Shown here: positions 45,568-52,987 of the stretch, in pieces
Numbering within the stretch: position 1 is the first letter of the stretch
Layout of the letters: every line of letters begins with the position of its first letter
Source: G963677445 sp963678275
GTDB taxonomy: Bacteria > Bacteroidota > Ignavibacteria > Ignavibacteriales > Melioribacteraceae
Assembly (NCBI GenBank): GCA_963678275.1
Contig: OY782765.1
Location: 1,426,001 to 1,490,000 of the forward strand
Direction: 5' to 3'
Length of the DNA: 64,000 nt
The notes under the pieces: model-generated
Database searches by the model: none
Told to the model about the DNA's origin: nothing
What the model saw: only the letters and a program-made list of their open reading frames with translations
Made by a program: the position numbers and the translations under genes

Positions 45568-45702
45568 CTCCGTCAAATGTTCATCCTCAATAAGAATGAT
45601 TCTCCTGCCGGACCAGGATAACAAGAAATTATTATTCCTTTAAACCGCCAAAGCCGGAAAAAATGAATGACAAAAGAAATGATCACCATTTTAAGCGTAA
45701 GC

Positions 45703-45794
45703 GACTCCGAATGGAGTCGAATATTATTAGCCCCGGATGCAATCCGGTAGTGTTATCATACACATATCGACTGCGACGCTGAAGGCGTCGAATA
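45703..45794 (+). repeat. 92-base three-hairpin element, copy 2
   Basis: Plus-strand copy of the element found inverted at 31271-31362. It has the same three hairpins in the same order (GACTCC/GGAGTC, CCGGAT/ATCCGG, GACGC/GCGTC) and the same GAATAT spacers, with a diverged 35-base interval between the second and third hairpins. Confidence 0.75.
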
Positions 45795-46158
45795 TTAACA
45801 ACCCATAGTAAATGATATCTGAAGGATAATATTTTATCTGGGCATGAGAGTTTTATCCGATCCCTGGAGGGGATCGACAGAGTTCAGCTAAAACAAAACT
45901 ACAATCCAAAAAGTCGCCAAAATTTTTTCCATTTCGTGTGAATTTGAAAACTCATAATCAACTCCCATTCTGTTTTCCAATCAAGATTTAAAGATCACCT
46001 CTCAGCCGTCAGCGATATTTTACAATTATATAATTTTTGATTTATAATAATTAATTCATTATATTAAAATCAGTCCTTTCTGTCCTGAATCTTATGTGTC
46101 GCGGGCAAATATTATCCTGATAACAAGTTATCATCAGAGAACTATTACGGATAAACTG

Positions 46159-46497
46159 ATGCACGAATTATCAATCGCTCAAAACATTCTTTCTATTCTC
46201 CGTCAGGAGGTGCCGACCCCCGATCTGTCCAAAATAAAATCTGTCAAACTAAAACTTGGCATTCTTAGCAACATATATCCTCCCGCGCTTGAGGAAGGAT
46301 GGCAGGTTGTCTCTCAAAACTCCGGCCTTCCTGATTGCAGGCTGGATATTGAACAGATACCTATGACAATCAAATGCCTCGATTGTGGTCATGATTTTTC
46401 AACCAATGAATTTGCCTTTACCTGCTTCGCCTGCGGCAGCAATAATATAGAGGTCAAAAAAGGAGAAGAAATAACACTTTCAGAAATCGAATTATAA
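46159..46497 (+). CDS. hypA: Hydrogenase nickel-insertion protein HypA
   Basis: A 112-residue nickel chaperone that works with HypB to load nickel into the NiFe hydrogenase large subunit. The Ni site MHE is at the N-terminus, which fixes the start at ATG 46159 rather than at an upstream in-frame codon. The structural zinc site is CLDC with CFAC, 12 residues between the pairs. It is the first gene of hypA-B-F-C-D-E, all on one strand with short gaps or overlaps. Confidence 0.95.
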   Translation: MHELSIAQNILSILRQEVPTPDLSKIKSVKLKLGILSNIYPPALEEGWQVVSQNSGLPDCRLDIEQIPMTIKCLDCGHDFSTNEFAFTCFACGSNNIEVKKGEEITLSEIEL

Positions 46498-46515
46498 CCA
46501 GCTTACGGAGATACT

Positions 46516-47169
46516 ATGCCGGTAATTACTGTTGAAAGAAAAGTGCTTGAAAAAAATGATAAGGTTGCGGAAACACTCAGGAACCTGTTCAGGCAGAAAA
46601 AAATCTTTGTCATTAATATGCTGAGCTCTCCCGGGTCAGGAAAAACAAGCCTCGCGGAAGCCCTGGCCCATTATAGCGGCAAATTATTCAACATGGCTGT
46701 GATAACCGGCGATCCGCAGACACGCAACGACGCCGAAAGAATTGATAAACTGGGCATTCCGGCAATACAGATAATTACCAACGGAGCCTGCCATCTCGAC
46801 GCTTCTCTTGTTAAAAACGCCGCGGAAAATATCATTAACCTCGATATCAATTTTCTGCTCATTGAGAATGTCGGCAACCTCGTATGCCCCGCGGGATTTG
46901 ATCTCGGGGAAAATCAAAAAGTTGTTGTAATAAGTGTAACTGAAGGTGTGGATAAACCTCTCAAGTATACCAAGGCTGTTCTTAACTCAGAAACATTAAT
47001 TATTAATAAAACCGACCTCCTCCCCTATACTGATGTTGATATTGAGCAGCTTAAAAAGAACGCGCTTTCCATCAACCATAATCTGGAGATATTCGAAACC
47101 TCATGCCGAAGGGATGAGGGAATTGACCTGGTGGCTGAATGGATCAAGAGGGAAACAGATCAGCTTTGA
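46516..47169 (+). CDS. hypB: Hydrogenase nickel-incorporation GTPase HypB
   Basis: SIMIBI-class GTPase of 217 residues that supplies energy for nickel delivery. Motifs: P-loop SSPGSGKT, GDPQTRNDAERI, metal-binding Cys/His in GACHLDA, ENVGNLVCPA and G4 NKTDLLPY. It lacks both the N-terminal CxxGCG nickel site and a His-rich tail, so it is the short form that does not store nickel. It follows hypA by 18 bases and overlaps the start of hypF. Confidence 0.95.
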   Translation: MPVITVERKVLEKNDKVAETLRNLFRQKKIFVINMLSSPGSGKTSLAEALAHYSGKLFNMAVITGDPQTRNDAERIDKLGIPAIQIITNGACHLDASLVKNAAENIINLDINFLLIENVGNLVCPAGFDLGENQKVVVISVTEGVDKPLKYTKAVLNSETLIINKTDLLPYTDVDIEQLKKNALSINHNLEIFETSCRRDEGIDLVAEWIKRETDQL

Positions 47170-49430
47170 AAAAACGGCGGAAAATTCATATAACGGGAAC
47201 GGTCCAGGGTGTGGGATTCCGTCCTTTTATTTATAACCGGGCGAATGAATCGGGACTCACAGGTTTTGTGGCAAATTCAACAAGCGGTGTTATTATTGAA
47301 GTTGAAGGAGAGGAAACAATCCTCAATGATTTCAGGGAAATAATTAATAAAAATAAACCGGCGTCAGCGAAAATACATTCATTTCATGAATCGGATTTGC
47401 TTTTATGTAATGACGATGAGTTTAAAATAAAACCAAGCGTGATAGAAAAGTCCTCCGGCTTTAATGTGCTTCCCGACCTTGCCATGTGTGATGATTGTAA
47501 AAGAGAACTATTCGACAGAAGCGACCGCCGTTATCTCTATCCCTTCATAAACTGCACAAACTGCGGGCCGAGGTATTCCATTATTGAATCAATGCCCTAT
47601 GACAGACCGGGAACAACAATGCGGGAATTTGAAATGTGTGATAACTGCGGCGCCGAATATAAAAATCCAGCCGACCGTCGTTTCCATGCCCAGCCGGTGG
47701 CCTGCCCGGATTGCGGCCCCGAACTTGCCCTGGTAAATAACAGCGGCAATACCGTCAGCGGCAACAATGAAGCTCTCGAAAATTGCGCGGAACTGCTGAA
47801 AGCCGGTTATATTATATCATTAAAAAGTATCGGCGGATTCCAGATACTTGCGGACGCGGCAAATCGGGAGGCCGTATCAAGATTAAGAGAAAAAAAAAGG
47901 AGAAAAAAGAAAGCTTTTGCGATGCTTTTTCCGGACATTGAGACTGTGGAAGAAATCTGCCATGTTTCTCAAATGGAAAAAGAACTGCTGCAATCAACAA
48001 TTGCTCCTGTTATTTTGCTTAAAAGGAAATACAAAGATGATCCTTACAGCTTAAGCGCTCCCGGAAATCCATATTACGGTATAATGCTGCCCTTTTCCCC
48101 TCTTCATCATCTGCTTTTGGAAAAATTTGGCGGGCCGCTTATTGCCACAAGCGGCAACGCATCCGAGGAACCAATTTGTATTTCTATCGATGAAGCTTTA
48201 CGCAGAACCGGCCATATCGCTGATTATTTCCTTACACACAACCGAAAAATTGTTCGCCCCGTTGATGATTCGATAGTTCGCTTTTTTGATGATAAACCGA
48301 CCGTTTTACGCAGGGCGCGGGGGTATGCCCCCTCACCTGTTTACCTGAATATAAATGATAACGATAAAACTATCCTGGCATTCGGAGCTTATTACAAAAA
48401 CAGCATCTCGATAAAAAAAGATAAAAGGATTATCACAAGTCAGCATATAGGAGACCTTTCGAACCTGGAAGCGACAGAAAATTTTGAGCGCAATATTAAA
48501 GATATTTGCGCTCTCAATGATGTCACTCCCGATCTTGTTGTTTCAGATATACACCCCGATTATTATTCCACTCAGTCCGCTAAAAAAACCGGGCTTCCCC
48601 GCGCAGAAATTCAGCATCATATAGCCCATTTCGCCTCATGTTATATGGAGAATAATATAAGTACTGACTACGCGGGGTTTATATGGGATGGCACAGGACT
48701 GGGCACAGATGGCAGAATATGGGGCGGAGAAACCTTCCTGCTGAAAAATGATAAACCTGAAAGAGCGTTAAAATTCCGGGATATTATGCTGCCGGGAGGA
48801 GATAAAGCGATAACGCAGCCTTTCAGATCGGCCATAGCGGTTTTATTTGATCTGTTTGATAAAGAAGTTCCGGAGAATGTATTAAAGAAGCTGCCCCCCT
48901 TCAGTTTTGATAAGTCCGGTTTTATTATTGATATGCTGCGTGGAAATACAAACTGCTTTCCCGCTTCTTCGGCGGGCAGATTATTTGACGCGGTTTCTTC
49001 CCTGCTCGGACTTGTTCATATAAATGAATACGAGGGACACGCGGCGGCTGAACTTGAATATATATGTGAAAATGATGACAAGAGTTTTTATCCCGTCAGA
49101 ATAGCGAAAAACACAGTGGATGAATTTGACTGGCGTTCAGTGGTAATGCCTCTTCTGGAAGATATATTTAACGGTGAGGCAGCGTCGGTGATATCAAACC
49201 GGTTCCATAATTCTCTGGCTCACCTGATTCTGGATGTCAGTTTCATTTGCGGCAGTGAAAATGTTCTTTTCAGCGGTGGTTGTTTTCAGAACTTCCGCCT
49301 CGTGACCAAAGCGAAAAAACTGCTCGAACAAAATGGTTTCAGGGTATATCTTAACCGAAATATTCCCCCCAACGACGGCGGAATATCATTTGGACAAATA
49401 GCGGCAAAACTTAATGGCTGGGAGGTATAA
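47139..49430 (+). CDS. hypF: Carbamoyltransferase HypF
   Basis: Makes the thiocarbamate on HypE from carbamoyl phosphate, the source of the CN ligands. Domains: acylphosphatase (HITGTVQGVGFRPFIYN), two zinc fingers (CDDCKRELFD to CTNCGPRYS, and CDNCGAEYK to CPDCGPE), YrdC-like domain (SLKSIGGFQILADA) and Kae1-like domain (IQHHIAHFASCYMEN, DGTGLGTDGRIWGGE, SGGCFQN). The 763-residue length is normal. ATG 47139 lies 31 bases inside hypB; a TTG at 47166 that overlaps the hypB stop (TTGA) is an alternative that keeps all domains. Confidence 0.96.
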   Translation: MDQEGNRSALKKRRKIHITGTVQGVGFRPFIYNRANESGLTGFVANSTSGVIIEVEGEETILNDFREIINKNKPASAKIHSFHESDLLLCNDDEFKIKPSVIEKSSGFNVLPDLAMCDDCKRELFDRSDRRYLYPFINCTNCGPRYSIIESMPYDRPGTTMREFEMCDNCGAEYKNPADRRFHAQPVACPDCGPELALVNNSGNTVSGNNEALENCAELLKAGYIISLKSIGGFQILADAANREAVSRLREKKRRKKKAFAMLFPDIETVEEICHVSQMEKELLQSTIAPVILLKRKYKDDPYSLSAPGNPYYGIMLPFSPLHHLLLEKFGGPLIATSGNASEEPICISIDEALRRTGHIADYFLTHNRKIVRPVDDSIVRFFDDKPTVLRRARGYAPSPVYLNINDNDKTILAFGAYYKNSISIKKDKRIITSQHIGDLSNLEATENFERNIKDICALNDVTPDLVVSDIHPDYYSTQSAKKTGLPRAEIQHHIAHFASCYMENNISTDYAGFIWDGTGLGTDGRIWGGETFLLKNDKPERALKFRDIMLPGGDKAITQPFRSAIAVLFDLFDKEVPENVLKKLPPFSFDKSGFIIDMLRGNTNCFPASSAGRLFDAVSSLLGLVHINEYEGHAAAELEYICENDDKSFYPVRIAKNTVDEFDWRSVVMPLLEDIFNGEAASVISNRFHNSLAHLILDVSFICGSENVLFSGGCFQNFRLVTKAKKLLEQNGFRVYLNRNIPPNDGGISFGQIAAKLNGWEV

Positions 49431-49432
49431 AA

Positions 49433-49684
49433 ATGTGTCTCGCGATACCGGGAAAAATAATAGAGATTTATAATCCCGATGATACTGGGATAAAAGCGAA
49501 AGCAAGTTTTGGCGGAGTTATAAAGGAAATTTATACCGACTGGCTGCCTGACCTTAAACCGGGCGAATATGTGATGGTGCACGCCGGGTTCGCGATTAGC
49601 AGGGTCGATGAAAAGGAGGCGGAGGAAACTATAAAATCAATTCTTGAAGCTGAGGAGCAGATCATTAAAGAGATGAAAAAATGA
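49433..49684 (+). CDS. hypC: Hydrogenase assembly chaperone HypC
   Basis: An 83-residue HypC/HupF chaperone that carries the Fe(CN)2CO unit with HypD to the hydrogenase large subunit. It begins MCLAIPGKI with the essential Cys2, has VMVHAGFAIS in the middle and an acidic helical tail. It starts two bases after the hypF stop and overlaps hypD by four bases. Confidence 0.96.
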   Translation: MCLAIPGKIIEIYNPDDTGIKAKASFGGVIKEIYTDWLPDLKPGEYVMVHAGFAISRVDEKEAEETIKSILEAEEQIIKEMKK

Positions 49685-50781
49685 AATACCTGGAAGAGTT
49701 TAGAAAAGGTGAACTTATTAGGGCGCTAAAAAAAAAGACAGATAAATATGATGGCCCCCCTGTGAATATTATGGAAGTTTGCGGAGGACAGACTCACACA
49801 ATATTAAAATACGCGCTTCAGGATCTACTTCCCCGGAATGTCAGCTTCATTCACGGACCCGGCTGCCCTGTGTGTGTTACCCCCGAAAGAACAATAGAGA
49901 GCGCGATAAAATTATCATTTAAAAAAAATGTGATACTTGTTTCCTTCGGCGATATGCTACGGGTTCCCTCCCCTGCCGGAAGCCTTTTGGAAGCGCGCGC
50001 GAATGGAGCGGAGATAAAAATTGTTTACAGCCCGATGGAAGCCTTAAAAATCGCGGCGGATAACAAACAAAAAGAAATCGTTTGGTTCGGTATAGGATTT
50101 GAAACTACCGCGCCTATGACCGCTTCACTGGTAAAAAAAGCCGCTGATCTCAATATATCCAATCTTTCCGCGTTAGTCTCGATATTTCTGGTGCCCCCCG
50201 CGCTGGAGTTTGTTCTGAATAACGGAGCGGGAAATATTCATGCTTTCCTTGCCGCCGGGCATGTATGCGCGATTACAGGATTAATGGAATATGAAAAAAT
50301 CTCTGCCGGGCATAAAATCCCGATTGTCGCGACCGGATTTGAACCCGCCGATCTTCTCCAGGGTGTTTTGATGTGCCTTCAACAAATTGAGAAGAACAGA
50401 TATAAAACGGAGAACCAATATAGCAGGGTAATTAAAAGAGAGGGAAACATTGCCGCCCTGAAACTTATGGATGATATTTTTGAAACAACAGACCGTGAAT
50501 GGAGAGGAATAGGAACAATTCAGGGAAGCGGACTCACGTTAAAAAAGAAATATTCCGGGCTGAACGCCGGTTTGAAATTTAACATTAATGAAAAAAAATT
50601 CGATAATAAAACGATGTGTATTTCCGGAGAAATATTAACCGGGAGAAAAAAACCTCCCGAATGCCCTGAATATATGAAAGGCTGTACACCCGATCACCCG
50701 ATGGGAGCCCCGATGGTTTCGGCGGAAGGGGCCTGCTCAGCCTACTCACTTTATTTTAGCGGAGAAAAGGCGGATGGATAA
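49681..50781 (+). CDS. hypD: Hydrogenase Fe(CN)2CO assembly protein HypD
   Basis: A 366-residue iron-sulfur scaffold for the Fe(CN)2CO centre. Conserved motifs: EVCGGQTH, IHGPGCPVCVTP, WFGIGFETTAP, AAGHVCAITG and the C-terminal cluster Cys set CPEYMKGCTPDHPMGAPMV. Its start overlaps hypC and its end overlaps hypE, consistent with coupled synthesis of the HypCDE complex. Confidence 0.96.
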   Translation: MKYLEEFRKGELIRALKKKTDKYDGPPVNIMEVCGGQTHTILKYALQDLLPRNVSFIHGPGCPVCVTPERTIESAIKLSFKKNVILVSFGDMLRVPSPAGSLLEARANGAEIKIVYSPMEALKIAADNKQKEIVWFGIGFETTAPMTASLVKKAADLNISNLSALVSIFLVPPALEFVLNNGAGNIHAFLAAGHVCAITGLMEYEKISAGHKIPIVATGFEPADLLQGVLMCLQQIEKNRYKTENQYSRVIKREGNIAALKLMDDIFETTDREWRGIGTIQGSGLTLKKKYSGLNAGLKFNINEKKFDNKTMCISGEILTGRKKPPECPEYMKGCTPDHPMGAPMVSAEGACSAYSLYFSGEKADG

Positions 50782-51829
50782 AAAAAGTGAACATTTTTTT
50801 AATTGTCCCCTTCCTTATGAGAATCCGGGAATAATTTCGATCGCTCATGGGGGCGGAGGTAAAAAGAGCAGGGAACTTATTGAAAAAGTATTCATTCCGG
50901 CATTCGGCAATGAGTACCTCGAAAAGATGCATGATGGAGCAGTGGTGCCAATTCCGGGAAGAAGAGCCGCTCTCACAACCGATTCTTACGTAATTGATCC
51001 TCACTTTTTCCCCGGTGGGGATATTGGCAGCCTCTCAATCCACGGAACTGTGAATGACATATTAATGTGCGGCGCCGAACCTCTTTATATATCTCTCGCC
51101 TTTATTATCGAAGAGGGATTTGATTTTAATTCGCTGGCGAAAATCTGTGTTTCAATTAAAGAAGCTGCCGATAATGCCGGAGTTAAAATCGTTACCGGCG
51201 ACACTAAGGTGGTGGAAAAAGGAAAATGTGATAAAATTTTTATTAACACAACCGGACTCGGAGCTATAAGACCCGGTATAAACATATCTGCGGATAACAT
51301 CACAGCGGGTGATAAAATTATTATTACCGGCAGCATCGGGGATCATACAGCGGCTGTTCTTTCGGCGAGGGAAAAATTTAATTTTGAGTCAGATATTACA
51401 AGCGATTCAGCCCCGTTAACAAAGCTTATCCTTCCCCTTATTGATAATTGCGGCAGAATAAAAATGATGCGTGATCCCACCAGGGGAGGTCTTTCTTCGG
51501 TATTGAATGAAATTGTGACCGATAAAACTTTCGGCATCAGCATTGAAGAAAAATCTGTGCCTGTAAAACAACAGGTAAACGCCATTTTTGAGATACTTGG
51601 TCTTGATCCCTTTTATGCCGCGAATGAAGGTAAAGCGGTTATTTTTGTTTCATCCGCCTCCGCCGATAAAGCCCTTGAAATACTAAAACAAAATAAAAAT
51701 GGCAAGGACGCCGCGATAATAGGTGAAGTAACTGAAAATCATCCCGGTAAAGTTGTGCTGCATACCCAATATGGCACCAACCGAATCCTCGATATGCTCT
51801 CCGGCGAACAATTGCCGAGAATCTGCTAA
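50774..51829 (+). CDS. hypE: Carbamoyl dehydratase HypE
   Basis: PurM-like ATPase of 351 residues that dehydrates the thiocarbamate on its C-terminal Cys to thiocyanate. Motifs: AHGGGGKKSRELIE, TTDSYVIDPHFFPGGDIG, TGDTKVVEKGKCD and DPTRGGLSSVLNEI. The terminal PRIC carries the modified Cys as the last residue. It ends the hyp operon; no hairpin terminator follows. Confidence 0.96.
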   Translation: MDKKSEHFFNCPLPYENPGIISIAHGGGGKKSRELIEKVFIPAFGNEYLEKMHDGAVVPIPGRRAALTTDSYVIDPHFFPGGDIGSLSIHGTVNDILMCGAEPLYISLAFIIEEGFDFNSLAKICVSIKEAADNAGVKIVTGDTKVVEKGKCDKIFINTTGLGAIRPGINISADNITAGDKIIITGSIGDHTAAVLSAREKFNFESDITSDSAPLTKLILPLIDNCGRIKMMRDPTRGGLSSVLNEIVTDKTFGISIEEKSVPVKQQVNAIFEILGLDPFYAANEGKAVIFVSSASADKALEILKQNKNGKDAAIIGEVTENHPGKVVLHTQYGTNRILDMLSGEQLPRIC

Positions 51830-52401
51830 TAGAAATCATAATCGTAATCATAAACCGGCGGAGCCGGAAGTGGAAAGTCAGTCAATTGATAATTAAAGAT
51901 AACTCAGTGTTTATTTTATTAAAACATCCTGACCATCATTCTTATCTTGGTAATCCTGTGTTTTCTTCGTCCATCAGCAAAATCCGCGGGAAATAATGCC
52001 CCGGTTAAAAAGGCAATAAGGTTCAAATTTTTGAGGGTTTGCTATTGCTACTAAGGTTGAAAGATTAAAGAATAAGGTTTTATCAGCTTTTTCGTGGGAT
52101 TTAGTGTTTTGGTGATTTTGTGGCTTTCCTTCCGCCTAAATCAGCGAAATCAAAATAATCTGCGGTCATCTTTTCAATTGTTAATTGTACATTATTAATT
52201 GTTAATTGAAAACTTTGCCATTTCGCGTAGAATTTTAACTCCTTAAAGATTAGTCTCCGCCCTAATCATACTCCTGCTCTTACCGTGACTTTTCATTTTA
52301 ACGTTGCTTAATAATTCTAAAATCAATTGCTCTTAATCCGATTATTTATTATTATAAGCATAAATAGAATAAAAATATTAAACCCAAACTTTAACTCGCG
52401 A
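51830..52401. other. Noncoding region between hypE and the STAND cassette
   Basis: AT-rich, without a gene. It begins with TAATCATAATCGTAATC-like simple repeats and contains a diverged copy of the AATAAGGTT/GCTACTAAGG repeat at 52012-52215. The last 150 bases probably hold the cassette promoter; no clear consensus was found. A TTG-started extension (52327) of the next gene reads into this region but has no family support. Confidence 0.6.
52012..52215 (+). repeat. Dispersed AATAAGG repeat, left flank of the STAND cassette
   Basis: Segments GCAATAAGGTTCAAATTTTT, GCTACTAAGGTTGAAAG, AAGAATAAGGTTTTATC, CGTGGGATTTAGTGTTTTGG and the AT-rich end with TTAATTGTTAATTG follow in the same order and orientation as at 56727-56940 on the other side of the cassette, and as in the 480-base tandem units at 29201-30168. 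Confidence 0.6.
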
Positions 52402-52977
52402 ATGAAAAGAATCAGAATATTTTTGGCTTCATCCAATGAACTAAAAGATGAACGGGTAAAATTTGAGATCGAGGTTTATCGTAAATGCAAAGCATGGTTT
52501 GAAAAGGATATATTTTTACACCTTGATATATGGGAAGACCTTACAGCGCGAATGTCAAAAAGCCGTTCGCAGGATGAATATAATAAAAAAATAAAAGAAG
52601 CCGATTTGTTCGTTTTGCTTGCCGCCAATAAGGTGGGAATGTATACAGCCGAAGAATTTGAAAATGCCTTCGGATCCTTTCAAAGCGCTCAAAAACCTTT
52701 TATTTTTACCTACTTCAGAAATTTAGAGGAAAGTGGCGATAAAAGCCTGGTAATATTTCAGAATGAACTGAATAAGCTGGGGCATTTTTACTCCTTCTAT
52801 TCAGGCTTCGATAACCTTTGGAACCAGTTCAATAAAGAACTCGACCGGCTTCTGTTAAACCGTTTTGATAAATTTGAATTTGTCGGGAGTGAAACAAAAA
52901 ACGGCAGAAATATAAAAATCGGAGATAAAAGTTCATATTTTGAAAATCCGGGCAACGTGACAATAAACATTCAATGA
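52402..52977 (+). CDS. TIR/DUF4062-like protein paired with the STAND ATPase
   Basis: A 191-residue protein whose N-terminus (RIRIFLASSNELKDERVKFE), central EADLFVLLAANKVGMYTAEE and following FENAFGSF recall TIR-like and DUF4062 folds: a first strand ending in Ser-Ser, then a strand preceding a Glu-rich helix (Glu84, Glu85, Glu87) where TIR NADases place their catalytic Glu. The catalytic assignment is inference. The C-terminal 20 residues carry the motif GDKSSYFENPGNVTIN, which recurs near the N-terminus of the next protein. The ATG at 52402 is preferred; a TTG 75 bases upstream is unsupported. Eleven bases separate it from the STAND gene, so the two are co-expressed and likely interact. No signal peptide. 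Confidence 0.75.
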   Translation: MKRIRIFLASSNELKDERVKFEIEVYRKCKAWFEKDIFLHLDIWEDLTARMSKSRSQDEYNKKIKEADLFVLLAANKVGMYTAEEFENAFGSFQSAQKPFIFTYFRNLEESGDKSLVIFQNELNKLGHFYSFYSGFDNLWNQFNKELDRLLLNRFDKFEFVGSETKNGRNIKIGDKSSYFENPGNVTINIQ

Positions 52978-52987
52978 GGCGCTTAAC

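Larger units (their letters stand above)
45541..46158. other. Noncoding region upstream of the hyp operon
   Basis: The first half holds palindromes (45542-45567), the 92-base three-hairpin element (45703-45794) and a GATCCC/GGGATC hairpin at about 45859-45876. The second half, especially 46020-46075, is very AT-rich and should contain the hyp promoter. No regulator site for hydrogen or nickel response was recognised. Confidence 0.6.

Noticed and set aside
28745..46158. tRNA or small structured RNA genes in the long intergenic regions
   Set aside because: No tRNA T-loop (GGTTCGANTCC) with a matching acceptor stem was found; the hairpins present are short palindromic repeats.
52327..52401. Upstream TTG start adding 25 residues to the TIR-like protein
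   Set aside because: The extension is hydrophobic, AT-rich intergenic sequence without similarity, and homology to the family begins right after the ATG at 52402.
52780..52800. Possible integrase or attachment site beside the STAND cassette
   Set aside because: No integrase, tRNA gene or short exact duplication was found at the cassette edges; only diverged dispersed repeats flank it.
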